NCBI GenBank assembly: GCA_019614645.1
Contig: JABWDB010000012.1
Span: 6,386,001 to 6,450,000 of the forward strand
Reading direction: 5' to 3'
DNA length: 64,000 nt
From: Stratiolaelaps scimitus
Lineage: Eukaryota; Arthropoda; Arachnida; Mesostigmata; Laelapidae
The translations under genes and the position numbers were made by a program. Under the pieces are notes generated by a model. The model did not search any database. It saw nothing but the letters and a program-made list of their open reading frames with translations, and was not told where the DNA came from. Shown piece after piece: positions 12,455-25,108 of this stretch (position 1 is its first letter; each line of letters opens with the position of its first letter).

Positions 12455-12655
12455 ATGTCAAAGAGTCAAATGGTACTTGATCAAATGCCAGGTGTCAGAT
12501 ACTTACCCATCAAACGTGTACCAATGACACAATTGCGAGAAATGCCGGAAGGTCAAATTCACACCCGACTTGGTAACATTGCATTTGTACATATGTATGC
12601 CATGCGAAAGCGCCGGCCGCTCGATGCAATATGGCCCAGACGTAATAAACGTTAG
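12455..12655 (+). CDS. Small open frame in the ELOVL 3' UTR (66 aa, uncertain)
   Basis: An ATG-initiated frame begins MSKSQMVLDQMPGVRYLP and ends RPRRNKR-like basic residues before TAG at 12653. It has six methionines and a natural-looking composition. It lies between the ELOVL stop and, overlapping it, the poly(A) signal at 12644, so it would be a downstream ORF of the same mRNA. I know no homologue, and chance cannot be excluded. Confidence 0.15.
   Translation: MSKSQMVLDQMPGVRYLPIKRVPMTQLREMPEGQIHTRLGNIAFVHMYAMRKRRPLDAIWPRRNKR
12644..12649 (+). promoter_or_regulatory. Poly(A) signal of the ELOVL transcript
   Basis: AATAAA 683 bp after the ELOVL stop, followed within about 35 bp by a GT-rich stretch (CAGGTGTTTTCG), the usual arrangement of a cleavage site. 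This predicts a 3' UTR of about 0.7 kb. Confidence 0.5.
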
Positions 12656-13078
12656 GCCTGCCCTGTGCTGCGTACACTTGCAGGTGTTTTCGAGCGATGT
12701 TTATTATTTGCAACAAACCCAATAGGTATAAAATGTGTCCTGATGTAATATTGAGATGATGAAATCACTCACCGGTATATTTATTCACAAATTTAGAATA
12801 ATTAGGAATTATTTCGAGGGATGATCGAAATTGTTCAGTTTGGGTTTTTTAATTTTAGGTATTATTCGGTTTATGAGTGCATTTCGTAGGCGGTAATTGT
12901 GTTAGAATTATATGAGTGGATATGCTCTGTAGTTTAGTCGTGTATTCTGTAGATCGCTCATTATCTTCGTTAGGCTAACAGCAGTCGTCACGTAAATCAG
13001 ATGGGGAAAGCTCAAATAGGTCGGGCAGGACCACGTTACCACAGGATATCAGCTGCCGTTAAACAGCAGGTTACGATG

Positions 13079-13079
13079 G

Positions 13080-13111
<32 letters not shown>
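13079..13111. repeat. (TA)n(TG)n microsatellite
   Basis: A compound TA then TG array. Confidence 0.9.
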
Positions 13112-13385
13112 GATGTGTATAATCAGCAGACAGGGACATATGTTGCGTCAGTCCTTTCTACGGATAAGCTTTTTCCAGGTCCGTGACAGCTGGAAGAGCT
13201 GCGAGGACCTATTGGTGCGTCCAACGCGGGGCGGCAGGGTGTTTCGTAGGGACAAGTGACCCAAGCAGAGGTGTCGATTCTTACAACCCTAAGATATGAG
13301 ACTCAAGACGAAGAAAAGGCACTAGGAGAAAGCATAAGAATACCCCTGCAAACCACCCCATGAAGGTTGGAGGTACAGGTAGAGG

Positions 13386-13450
13386 TAAAGCGCTTTATTG
13401 GTTTATTAATGGATCTACAATTTTACAATGCTGAAGTTCTCCTATATGTC
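13386..13450 (-). repeat. SINE family A, copy 1 (3' tail only)
   Basis: TTTATTGGTTTATTAATGG followed by TACAATTTTACAATGCTGAA matches the tail of the full copies at 33462-33602 and 58536-58672 in reverse orientation. The tRNA-like head is absent, so this is a truncated copy. Confidence 0.65.
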
Positions 13451-16400
13451 AAGCTCTTATATAGGTAGAGAGAGAGATTCAAAGTGTGTCTCAAATATGG
13501 ATGATTTAAATAAGAAAGTACTCAACCGGCCACACGGGCCTGTTCGGGAGAAATGTAGTTATCTCTCCGGTGAAGGGCGGTTCTCATCGTTCATTCAAGA
13601 TTTGGACCACCCGGAATCTTCACTGAGACAGTGAACTCAGAGCTAGATACTAATTCAGTTCTACACTAATTTTTCATATCTACGTTATTTCGTTGTTTTG
13701 CAACTAATGCCTGCAAAATAGGATTGGTATTTTCGAATGTCGCGAATGATGCGCAGCCGTGTACGGGGTGAGTAGAAAACCATTCGGAAAATCACCAGTG
13801 AGGGACATTTGGAACGACGCTGTGTAACTTTTGGCTCAGCCGTGTAATCAATACATGGGGTTTGGATAAAGTCACTTGTAAGCCACGTGGTGATTTCTCA
13901 GCCGTTTGAACATGATTGAGCCTAAACCTCGCCATTTAGAAATAGAACCAACTAACTTATGGTGCCTATGTCACCGTGCGCCGAGATGGCCATTAGAAAG
14001 ACAACCCTACTGTAACCCTAGCTTAGCCTCCGCCCGGCCACCATTTTAGTCCACCCTGTAGACAGTGAATTATCGCCAGAACATTGTATAACGACTCACG
14101 GGGTGTACGACAACAGAAGTTATACATCCGGTACGTAGATGGAACACAGCTGCCATGTTCAGATCAAGAACAAGTTCTAACCTCTTAGAACCTTTGGTGT
14201 TCAATTGTTAGCCGACTTCGGTGCGTTGTTGCCCATCAGCTGTTACCAGTGACAGCGCCTTTTACTGTTCTTTAGCCAAGGTCGCAAGTGGTTGCTACCT
14301 CTCAGTTTTCCAAGTCTTCACTACCCTGCCCGCCGGCCACACACACACCTCGGGAGGTTAGGTATTGTGCTCGCCAGGGTATCACAATGCCCGGTGGCAA
14401 GGTGGCGTTGTCGACTGCAGAGATATTTCTACATTATGCCTTGCTCCAGTAGGAGCCCGAGTCCCGCCCCAAAGTTCACTCTGCGTGTTGGGCTGCGTCG
14501 CCTTTCCCGAGTCCCCAAGCCGGCGTTCTCAGCAACGACAGATCCTTATCCTATCCTACAACACTGCAATCGCAGGTCCCTATGTCACTGAGTGTCTGCC
14601 CGTCCACCAGCTGTCTAGTTAAACAAACGAAACAAGAAGGTTGCGTCGCTGGCTGGTGATGCCGGGGCTGGCTGCAATGCTGCCACCGATGTAAAGGTAG
14701 CCCGTCCTCTCATGTGATCTTGTGACGACAGACAAGTACACCTCGCGCTCGTTTCGTTGACTCGCGCTCTGTTGGCCGAAACGATGGAGGAACAGGGCGA
14801 ACAGCAGTATTGAGACAAGGACGAGAAGGATACAAGGCTGGGCAACCAAAGTCGACAGAGAGCACAAATAGTGTTCGTTCGAAAGGAAGGCTAGCATTGA
14901 GAAGAGGACAGAGGCGCTGGCTGGCTGGCTGGCTGGTCCGACGGTGGGTGGCTGGACCCGGAGACAAGTGATCCTCCGTCGCAACGGCCGCCCACGCTGC
15001 GGGCACTGACGGTAGCCGTGCCGACGATTCGGGTAATCGGCTATCCCAGCCATCGTTGCTTGTCCCGGCCGCGTTGGAAACGACAAGAATCAAGATCAGA
15101 GATCCGAGAAGCAGGCGAACGAAGACGAGAGAGACAGAGGGAGAGAGAGGACTCTGGGGGTTTGGGGGACACTTGCCACTCGGACGATCGGACGACGGTT
15201 GCGGCAGTTGCGGATATAGACAGTGATGGATCGCCGTGGGGCTGTTGTCGGATGGTTGTCGGTCCGCTATTCCTCCAAGCTCGTTCCAACCGTTGTTTAC
15301 GAACCGCCCCCACTCCAGCCAGGGTCCCGCGTAGGTTCCATCGACGTAGCAGACATCTACTGATCTGCCGAGCTTTCTCCGTTTCTCTCCGCTTCTCCAC
15401 CCGCCATTGCCTGCTGCGGCGCGCAGCTTCGGGTACTGACTCGTCAGTAGTGGTCTCTGCAGAGATCTCCTTTTTCGGTACGGGTGTTCAGCGCGCCACT
15501 TATAGGTATTAGCATTCGCTTCTGGTTGAAATATAATAGGCACATATGTAGCGTTTACAGGCGTCGCTTATGCTGGACCTGAAGGTCAGACTCAATAGCA
15601 CACCGCTTAGGAGCTAACACCGGTTAGGCTGAGCGTCGGAGCTCCGGATTCACGTTGTGACCCTTGCGACTCATGTGATTTACGCGTCGGGGAGAATCGG
15701 CGCGCTGGAAGCGAATATGGCTGGCACGTGGGAGGTGATCACCTCTTGGAGTCATGTTCGTCATCATTAGAGACTTCGATAGGGGTCGCCTTTTAGATAG
15801 TTCGATTATCTAATCTTGTTGGCGTTACACCAACGTGGGGGGGGGTTCCGTGGGGTTCACGACTTGCGACTACTCGGAGTGTAGTCGCCGAATTTGCGAA
15901 ATCGTTCCCGAAACAATTCATGGCTTTCTCACGTAGCATTCAGGTGGTGGCATGTCTGCCTGTATTTATTGGTGGCCATAGTCCTTCCATTGGATTGGAC
16001 GACATTGCATTGGGCTCACCCTCCCTTGTCAGCTTTTCTAACAGACCCGGAGTCCGAGGTCGGTTGTCTCGCTTGTTTTTCGTTGTCATCTTCCCTATGG
16101 AAGCTGACTGTATTCCTTATTCGATCTCTCGCTCAGGCTCCCCGCCCACCACCTCATTGCGTTTGGTGCTTCCTTCCAGGGCTTATCGTCATCGTTGCTG
16201 TTGTGGTCGTTGTTGTCGCTGGTCCTATCCGACCGATCTCAAGGGGAACGGCTCAGTCAAGTGCCGTGTCCGCGAATGGTGGCTCTGCTACCGCTGTTTC
16301 TGCCCGTTCATTCGTTTGATCTCTTCTACGGCCTTCACTCCGGTCTATTCAGTGAGTCTCAGCTCACACTGCCTTTGTTCAATGCATTTCCTGGAATGGT

Positions 16401-16843
16401 CCCTTACAGGATCCGGCCTGCTATGTTCAGTCTCATTCGCTTCCACATTGTTGTAGCAGTAGCTGTTGTACTGGTGGTTCCTGTAAACGTGGTACTGATT
16501 TTATGTTCGGCTTGCGTTTCGACACAGTGGCCTGACATATAGTTGGCTGTTGCTAAGTTCAGCAGTTAGCCTGACGTGCCTCTTCTTGCTGTTTTTGTTC
16601 ACGCAAGGGACAGGCTAACCATCGCCGGCATCGGTACCACGGCGTCAAGTCCTACTGCCCTCGGCACAAGAGTGGAATCTCCACAGGGTGTTGGTGGAAA
16701 GCTGACCGATTCTAGGACCAGGAGCTAAGCCAGGTATCGCCAGGCATGGCCAGCATTGAGCAGTGTTGCTCAATGCTGCCGCGTGAGAGCAGCACACACA
16801 CAGACACAGCCTATCGGCGGTGCGAGGACGGTAGGCCCAGCTA
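13451..16843. other. Intergenic stretch turning GC-rich
   Basis: No supported gene. From about 14.3 kb GC content rises and long frames appear on both strands over the same bases (for example 14710-15543 on - against 15018-15512 on +). This is expected where stop codons are scarce. A (GGCT)5 run lies at 14916-14937 and a G-run at 15837-15846. Confidence 0.4.
14916..14937. repeat. (GGCT)n tetranucleotide repeat
   Basis: Five consecutive GGCT units. Confidence 0.85.
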
Positions 16844-17515
16844 GTGGGCAACATCCCCTCCTTGCCCATCTGCCCTCTTGGCTACCGTGCTACCCAACGG
16901 TCAAGTGGCTCGCCTGCTCACCTTCTTCTTCATTCTCTGCCTTCAGCTTTCTCCCAACGGAACTTAAGGACTCAGCCGGCCTTCGGTGCCGCTTGCCTAC
17001 GCCGGATTCCTCGGCCTGAGTGCGTCTGTCCCGCCTTTGCTTTTGCCGCTGGTGGTGCCGCAGCAGTTGGCCCCCTAGGCCAACTGAACTCTGACGACCT
17101 GCTGCGCCTCATCCTCTGCTGCCTCGCTTTCTTGCGTGGCGGCCCCTTTCGGTGGTCTTTCGGGCGCTCCGACTCTCGGCACCCTCCTCGCACGCCTGAA
17201 GCTTTCTACCCAACCACCGCAATTGCCGCAGCAAGCAGCCAAAGTCCCACGCCGTCCCAGCGTGCGTGGCCGCACATGGCCACTCGTTGCTTTGACCCGC
17301 TTTATCCGTCGTCCCCCCTCTCTCTCTCTCTTTCTCACGCTCGCGCACAGAACGTCGACAAGCCGCTTCCCGGCGCACAGTCTGCCGCTTGCACAGGCGG
17401 CGTTACGGCAAGTCCCAGAGGCCCCAGCCGGTCAGGTTGCGGAAGAACCGGGGTGGGCATGGACGAAGCCCAGCGTCCAGAAGGTCTCCAGTGGCACGGT
17501 CCCAAGGTCCCTTGA
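16844..17515 (+). CDS. Long open frame of unknown function with strong upstream acceptors (uncertain)
   Basis: The frame is 223 codons and includes VGPLGQLNSDDLLRLILCCL and GGPFRWSFGRSDSR. Two excellent polypyrimidine-AG sites lie in it: TTCATTCTCTGCCTTCAG at 16945, and TCTCTCTCTCTCTTTCTC...GCGCACAG at 17350. The second could open an exon in another frame that reads LPLAQAALRQVPEAPAGQVA and stays open to a GTAGGC at about 17530. No domain is recognised. The surrounding sequence is GC-rich with few stops, and at least three frames are open, so chance remains likely. Confidence 0.15.
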   Translation: MGNIPSLPICPLGYRATQRSSGSPAHLLLHSLPSAFSQRNLRTQPAFGAACLRRIPRPECVCPAFAFAAGGAAAVGPLGQLNSDDLLRLILCCLAFLRGGPFRWSFGRSDSRHPPRTPEAFYPTTAIAAASSQSPTPSQRAWPHMATRCFDPLYPSSPLSLSLSHARAQNVDKPLPGAQSAACTGGVTASPRGPSRSGCGRTGVGMDEAQRPEGLQWHGPKVP

Positions 17516-19215
17516 GGAAGCGACGCGGGTAGGCCTACTGCTCGCTCAATTGAGCCTCTCAATCTCTCGTTCTTTTCTCTTCGCACTAGCGCACGGCGCG
17601 TGCGTTGCGCTAGGCCAGCCGCCTTCTCGGCCATCTCCCATTCTCACCGCCGCCACCACCACCAAGCCCACACCCCTCTCGCTATTATAACAGAGAGTCG
17701 GGGAGGAAGATGGCCCTCGGAAGAACTCCGTGGCAACGGGGGATACCGGGACCAACCTTGTGGACGGACCTGCAGAAGGCTGCTTGCCGAATGAAGCAGG
17801 TTCTCCGTGCCGGCGGTGCTGTCCACCGACCGTCCCGAGGGTTTGGATAAGGGACTTAAGCAAGCCACGCAGCCTGCTCTCTTCCCCTGCCCAATCTCAT
17901 TCGAGTCGGGGTTAGGGCGTTCAACCCGTCCGGGAGAAGGGGCGCTGAGAGGTCCCCCGAGCAAAGGGGATCCCGAGTTTCTTTGTCCTTTGTAATTAAA
18001 ACGCTCTCCAGATAAGGAACACTCGCCTACCGAGTCCGGCGGCGAGTGGACTAGCTAGCTAGCGGCTCGAGACGACAGCGAACCACGGGCGGACCGATCC
18101 GACCAGCCAAGAGCAGGCCATCCTACATAGGCTTGCATTCCTGAGGCGAATCCCCCGGATCGACAAGACCTAACGGCCCGAACGATCAAACACCCACAGT
18201 GCCCCCCCAGATATATTCGTGGCACTCAGCCGGCCCACTACGGAGCTCTGTAGTGGCGGCTTACTCTGGTTCGTCCGTGGCCGATCTGGCCGCCGCGGGC
18301 AGATCTGGACGCGCCACATGGAGCTACTGGTAGTCGGGCCGAGCCGAGTCGGCGTCTTGTCTAACTCGGACCGAAGTGAGGTTGATTGGGAGTTTGGGTC
18401 GCCATTCGACGTCTATGAGTGTGTGTCTGTCTGTCTTACGACCAATAGCGACCTGAACGGCAGACCTCCTTGGACACTGGACTCACTGAGGTGGTAGTGG
18501 CCGAATTCGATCAGACTTATTCAGTTCGTACAGCAATTACGCATCAGAGATAACACCGATCGGGTTCGCCGCTTTGTGAAGAATGGCCCAGAACGAAACA
18601 ATCCATGTCTATTCGGCGTCATTGCCGACACAGGCCCATCTGATTGCCTATAGCCTTTGAGCCACTATCAGCAGCCGTTGAATCAACTGGCCCAATGCGG
18701 CTAACGTTAGCAGCTGGCTGGGCTTATGGACTGTCTGTCGTTTCACTGATCCTGGATTTGCGCTCAAAACAATGTGAGCAGTTCTCTTACACTCAACGCG
18801 TATGAGTAATTATACTCTGTACGATATTATATATATATATAATTCATTTACATTGAGATATCCATATTTGGCGGAAAGAAAGGGGAAATAATTTTTAATT
18901 CAGAACTGTACAGGATAAGCGAATTCGGACCAGTTGATGAGCTCGTTCGGATGTTGCGGAACACTCACATGGTTATTGATACAATTGTGCATTCGTCTGA
19001 CTACCAGTCACATTAATACGTGATTAATTTTCCCGGTGCGAGCTGTCGTCTTAGGCCTAACGATAAACCCTGCGCTGACTTCCGACAATTGTCCAATCTG
19101 CTTTAAATCAGCGCTGTATAATTATGTGTACTATATATATATATATAGGTTAGGTCGCATTTCGAGATAACCGTTATTCAGCAAGGTTTCCAAAATATGC
19201 TGAAGACATTTTAAA

Positions 19216-19219
<4 letters not shown>

Positions 19220-19258
<39 letters not shown>

Positions 19259-19264
19259 TATATA
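19220..19264. repeat. (TA)n microsatellite
   Basis: About 20 TA units with one GA interruption near the right end. Confidence 0.95.
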
Positions 19265-20430
19265 ATTGTTATTCATTGTGGTTGTCGTCTCAGGAGACAA
19301 CCTCATTTTCAAGAGATACCCAGTGAATATGTACTTGGTTTCCGAAATAATACCTATGACATATTACACATGGGCCTACATTTGTGGATATAAAATAGCA
19401 TGACGACAATAACACCACTTCGGCTCTGACAGCGCCCAGAATGACTTTACGGGGCGGCGGCGTCGAAAATTGCTCGCTCGACGACACCGATTGACCTATA
19501 CGCATCGGCAACATGCACTTGGCACGTTTAGGCGTAGTCACGCTGCACGTTCGATTGGCCAACTTCGATCTCCACGTGACATCTGGCAGACTGCTCGGAG
19601 GATCGTCGGCTGGCCACAATGATCGGTTGGCAATCTGTGTCCTTTACGGGCACTGTAGCTTGATCGTAGATTTCGGCTTTACGACAGCCCGTGTGAACTA
19701 TTTACATAACTATATGCATTACGACCCTTGGAGAGATACAGTTTGCACTTTGTGGGCCGCTCGGCTGGCTGATGTCCGCCGCCTCCGCCTATAGCTAACC
19801 GTGAGGGTGGCTCCACCCAGGGGGCGCGACGTGGGTACGTTCGAGCGAGAGTGCTGCCAGCGCGTTAACGCACGCTGGTTGCTTTTCGACCGCTGCTGAT
19901 GTGAGATACCAAGTTGTTGTTAGTGTGGTCATACCTGCCGTCGATGGTGAGGAGCGGAGATCAGGCAACTGTCAGATACGAAACGGGCGTACGTCTAAAC
20001 GCCAGCCGACCTCTAGTCCAAACTATCGGCCATACGACTACCCACGTCTAGGCCCTATCTGTGCGTGACTATAGGGCGGCAAATAGGGCTCGGTGCGAGC
20101 ACTAGACTAGGTGAGGGTGTCTGTATCGACACAGGATCTGTGAACAGGTACAATTTCAGGGTTAGCAACAAACCAGTGAACAAACTGTACATGGATGAGT
20201 AGAACCGAACGCTGCTGTCTAGGGGCCACACCCGCCGAGTTGGCACGGCGGCCTCCTGAGCGGCCGTGGACGATGTTGGCAGCAGTGTGATAATTTGACG
20301 TTCGTCACACCACGATCAACGGCGACAAAGTCAAGTCAGTTAATGCGCTTCTACATCATCGCCACCACCACTCACCCCCGTAGTTTGCCATCTATGCCCT
20401 AGAGCCCCATCTATGCCCTCAGGAGTATGG

Positions 20431-20434
<4 letters not shown>

Positions 20435-20489
<55 letters not shown>
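20435..20489. repeat. (TA)n microsatellite
   Basis: About 27 TA units with one TG interruption. The array is open in both directions and creates spurious Tyr-Ile frames. Confidence 0.95.
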
Positions 20490-22873
20490 GAATGCGTGTG
20501 CAAATACGCATGTATAGGGCTTGGGGAGGCGGCGGTGGAAAAAATATCGAGGGCTATCAGCGCTCGTGGGTGGTGGCACTTACGAGCATTGATACATCAT
20601 CTATGTGTAACTTTCCTTGCTGGCTAAGTGGCAACGTGCCACTCCAGATGACTTCGGCGCGGGGTGGGGGTCGGGTAGGCGTGGGGCTCGTGCGTCGTTT
20701 TATGGGGATAGCTGCTCAGGTAATCATTCGTGCGTGTGGATGTAACCCATGGGTTCAACTGCTCTCAAGCGGGTTGACCACCTGTGTAGGTATGAGGGAC
20801 AAAGTGTTACAGTGTGTGATCTCCTCGACAGTGTCCATATACCTAGTGAAGGTAGGAGGTGTGGCCTTATCCGATAGTATGTACTATTATAGTATAGCTG
20901 CGAATGAGGAATACAGGGAAGCGAACTGAAATAGAGGAGGTGTGCGAACGAACTAAATCTTCCGTCGACACAACGAGACAACCATTGTAGGGGGCATTGT
21001 AAATGTTGAGTCGGAGACAATTTTATGTACGAGATCTAGAAATCCCGCCGTGCAGGCAAATCCATATACATTCACTGTTCAGCTACCAAATGCTGTTCAT
21101 TCGAGGTAGGATTCATTCCGTGTCGTGCAGTGTTGTTCGGAATTTACTTTGAAACCTTGCATAGACTTAGTTAGCGAGCTAGAGGTATAGATTTAAGATT
21201 TCTCCAGAGAAACGAGTAACGGTTTCAGAGCAAAAGAGCTATATCAATAATTCGCTGTTCCTTTAAAGGTCTAAGAATCGTTAGTGTTCAGTCAACGCAG
21301 TCTTCGGCTGTAATGTAGCGTGGTCGGCTTTGCGGGGAAGGCGAGACACCCGGAAGGCAACTGCTTACCATTGGCTAGGCCAGAATCCTCAATCAGAGCG
21401 AAATTCAATCGGGAGATATCGGGAGAAGGACGTCGAACCCGACAACAGAACCTTCGAGAAAGGCGACAGCGGGAACTGAAGACACCGAAGGTCGTCGTCT
21501 TATGATACTATCGAACGAAAAGACGGCGTGTCCCTTCAGCTCAGCATTGCGGTCAACGCAACGTAATCGTCCAAGCGGACGTGGTTGGTACGTGTTTCAA
21601 GAATCGTTCGTTTCCGAACACGGACAGTTACACGTGGACTGGACCAGTTTATCCTGTTGTCAGTTAGTCAAGCGCCACTTATCTTTGGAGAGGTGCTTGT
21701 GAAGAGTGCCGGTTAGGTTACTCTTCCTTTAGCCTTCCCGCTCTCTGCATGCCGGCACCCGTTCGGGGATTCGACCTTTCGCCATGGTCGAGGGGCAGGG
21801 ATCTCTTTGCCAGCAATGCGACGCGATTGACGTTGGCTGTGCGCGTCCGGCTGCGCGACCTTCTCTAACAAGGAATAGAGTGTGGCCGGGAGCCCTATCT
21901 CTGCCGATCACCTAAAGTGTTGAAATGGCGGCGTTCGCAGCCGTGAGCGTTCCCGACAACCCCAACCTTCAACGCGGTGTTAGCTCTCTACCCACGCACG
22001 CTTTTGGCAGCGGCACATAACTGGCCGTGCTGGCAATCCGTCCGATACCCCGGACCAACATTCCCTGCTCCGCAGCCAGGAAAGCCGAAGACGAACAACG
22101 ACCTCGAGATATTGCCGACCCAACGGACGAATCATCGCGAATCGAGGCGAGGCGTGCGCGGTTGCGCAGAGGCACAAGCGCGGTCCGTTTTCTTGACAAG
22201 GGACGCAGCTTTTCTGCCTCCCGCTTGGATCTTAGGCGGTGGGGTGCTGGCCTCTCGTGGATCTCACTATTTCGGCCGGCCGTAGCCTCCAGTTCTCTCT
22301 GACGCAGTCTTCTGTCGATCGTGACTGAAGATGGGCATGACTCCTCGCGACTCTTTTGCTCGTCCCTTCAGAAATGAACGACACTCGTAGCCAATGGCCT
22401 GTAGAGGGGACGCTTGCGACAACGACGCTCGCCCGCGTGCCGATAAACTCTCTTCCGGCAATACCTCTCGTGGTCGATGCTGGTACCGTTGCAATCGAAG
22501 CAAAAGCGGCAAGATGACGCAGCTGGACCGACAGGGATCTGCAGGAACGGACCAGCGTCGCGAGCTGTCGAAACGCTGTGCTTCGTCGCAGGCGAACAAC
22601 GGCAATCGCGAGAAAGCGAGTCGAGGAAAAGAAAAGAGCACACAACTAAAAGGAAGAAAGCCAAGTGCGAAGTGAAACGCCCGATCCGCAGCCAACGAGG
22701 GTGACAGCGCTCGAGAGCTGAGGACCGGCCGGGGGTTGTGGTGTCACAAAGCCCCTCGGCCTATCCTGGACAGCGTTGGGCAAGGACAGACACTGGGGTT
22801 CGAATACCGGAGCAATGGCCCTTTTTGACATCATCGCCGCCTTCGTCGGCGTCTCAGCAGCGGCCATCGCAAC

Positions 22874-22900
22874 GGCGGCAGCAGCAGCAGCAGCAGTAGC
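22874..22900. repeat. (CAG)n repeat
   Basis: About eight CAG/CAG-like units, in an otherwise unassigned GC-rich region. Confidence 0.85.
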
Positions 22901-23702
22901 AAAATCACCAAAAACCGCTAGCCCCACGTACCCCGCGTACCCCCATCCACATAGAACCCGCGCCTCAGAAGGATAGGCGGAGGCAATCGCAGGGCCACGA
23001 AGGCGAACACGGCCGGCCAACTACCAGGCTGGCAAGTCGCGCAAGCAGCGATCGAAAACCGCAATCCCACCACAATCCCACAATGATCACCACCTCCGTC
23101 CTCTGTGGCTTCCCCTTCCTCCGAGGCTATCCCTAAGCTGCCCAGCTGAGGCGCTCTTGGGCGCTATCGTTCGGGAAACAGACGCGTACGAGAACGCGCC
23201 ATTTCAGTCGGGGTAATATCCGCCGGCGGCCGGCGCATGAGAATGAGTCCGCGGCTCGAACGGAGAGAAGATCGGATGGAAAAAGCCTGAACATTGTAGT
23301 GATCGTATACGGTCGTCTTTCTCTGTTGCATTTCAACGAGACAGAACCCAGAGCTGGAGTAACGAAGACTGGATAGAAATGATGTTCTAGACTAGCACGT
23401 ACGCGATGTGTGGGCATTCTAGAACGAGTTTACGAACGCTACCTGTTGCGCGTTGTGGGGCAGCTGAGGGTAAGTGCATGCTGTTTTCTGCATATAAAGT
23501 GACAAGAGAGATGTTTTTTGTCCTCTCCCTCATCTACGGGGCTCCTGTTGAGCAAAGCATAGGATTACGAATATTTACGTTGGAGCAGGAACACAGAATT
23601 TGATCGTGGTAAACGGCTAGCTAGCTACTATGCCTACCTATAATCGCGTATATGGCTTTATATGAGGAGCTAAAGAAACGCAAATTGTAGGCAGGACACA
23701 TC

Positions 23703-23850
23703 GAGGCCCCGGTGGCCTGGTGGAGCCTTTTTGTGTAAGTCTGCCTTGCAATCGGAGATGCAACACGTAGGGGTGCCCACAGGGATTTGATTCCCGCCGT
23801 TACAGGGTTCGTGTTATGAAGAAACGCCGAAATCAGTTGTACCGTGGATG
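23703..23850 (+). repeat. SINE family B, copy 1 (diverged)
   Basis: It shares CCCCGGTGGCCTGGTGG, CCTTGCAATCGGAG, GGTGCCCACAGGG and CAGTTGTACCGTGGA with the copies at 25109 and 41959. The A-box-like TGGCCTGGTGG is intact. The B box has decayed to GGATTTGATTCCC. Confidence 0.8.
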
Positions 23851-25108
23851 GTAGATGATAGCTGATGGGTCGGCCCGAAAAACGTAGTTTTTCTTAAGTG
23901 GGCACAACTTATAGACCCACATCGCTATTTCGATGGATGCATTTTGCAATGTTTTTTTTAGAATCGTACCTTTATGCTTGTAACCTTGTAACGTGAGTTC
24001 TTTAGAATGCTTGTACTTGTAAGTTGGACAATCGTTTGTAATCAACGTAGGTAAAATTTCAACTAACGCTCATATGCGCCCGAGTCTCCACTGCCAGTTG
24101 AGAACCGAGTAGGTCCCCCGTCAGCACAAAAACAGGCCCACAAACGCTCGTAACGAACGCGAAACGATTGGAAAGAGTCGCATTGAATATCCCTATTATA
24201 AATAAAGGGAAAAAAGACGGTTTTGTATTAAAAAAACAAAAATCCGTGACATCGCCTAATGTTCTACCCAAGATTTCCGTTAACAGTCGAACTAACACAG
24301 GACTTCCTCCCGTCCAATCCATCCAGCTGCTGTGTCTACTGCTGTCGGCTTAGTGGAAACGACACACCCACGCTCTCAAACACTCACAGACAGCCATGTT
24401 CAGTGGCACCCAGTGGTCAGAGAGAAGGGGAGCCCTGTAACCTCCCGCGCAATGTTGCCTACGGCGTGTAAACGAAGCCCATGACCACCGAGGCGAACCC
24501 ATCACACGTTGCTCCCGTTGACCGTCCTCCAGCCTCGTTCGGGTGTTGAATCCGTTTTGCGCGTCCCGAATTGGTCACATGCATGTCCTGCATAGCAGGC
24601 CGACGGTGGGTGTCGGGTTGGCACCAGGGATCGAGTCGGGAAGGAGCTTGACGAACGCACAGGCACACATGGACAAAAACGGACTGTTTTCCGCCTGACC
24701 CACCCTCGCGCTCGACTCTCATCCATTCGCCGTGCACTGTACTGTACGGTGCTTCGTTGGGAGGCGGCTGCCGAACGGGAGAAAGACGCGGGCGCGGGGC
24801 TTGCGCCTTGGGGGTGTTCGTTGGTAGGCTCGGCTTTGTCTGTCTGCCTGTCTTCTTGAAGAGGCCGGCTCGTTCGCCCAAGCCAAAAAGCGGTAAGTTA
24901 GCAAAGGAATGGGGAGAGCTGAGGCGAGATGATTCAGATGGCACGGGGTGGCCTCGTTCATGAATCAGACGGTGGGGTGTTGGCTTGTGCTCGCTCGCCT
25001 TTAACCAACAGTGGATAACGTATGATGTGTAGCTAGTAGTAATTGTGAGAGTCTTTTTTTTCATATTTTCATACCATGAATCGTTAGAAAAGAGAAGATC
25101 GTCCCATT

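Larger units (their letters stand above)
17531..23702. other. Intergenic stretch with microsatellites
   Basis: No supported gene. A 94-codon + frame at 19513-19794 reads naturally (LGVVTLHVRLANFDLHVTSG, later SLIVDFGFTTARV), but it has no splice or start context that I can defend. Two long (TA)n arrays and a (CAG)n lie here and are listed separately. Confidence 0.35.

Noticed and set aside
14710..15543. 277-codon - strand open frame
   Set aside because: A + frame of 164 codons and further - frames cover the same bases; Ser/Leu/Arg-rich low-complexity product; no motif.
19513..19794. Retropepsin-like relic (SLIVDFGFTTARV resembling a D-T/S-G-A site)
   Set aside because: The catalytic Asp-Thr/Ser-Gly core is not present and flanks show no further similarity.
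22760..22815. Third tRNA-like SINE head (GGGGTTCGAATACCGG)
   Set aside because: The A box is poor and no second copy of the flanks was found in the window.
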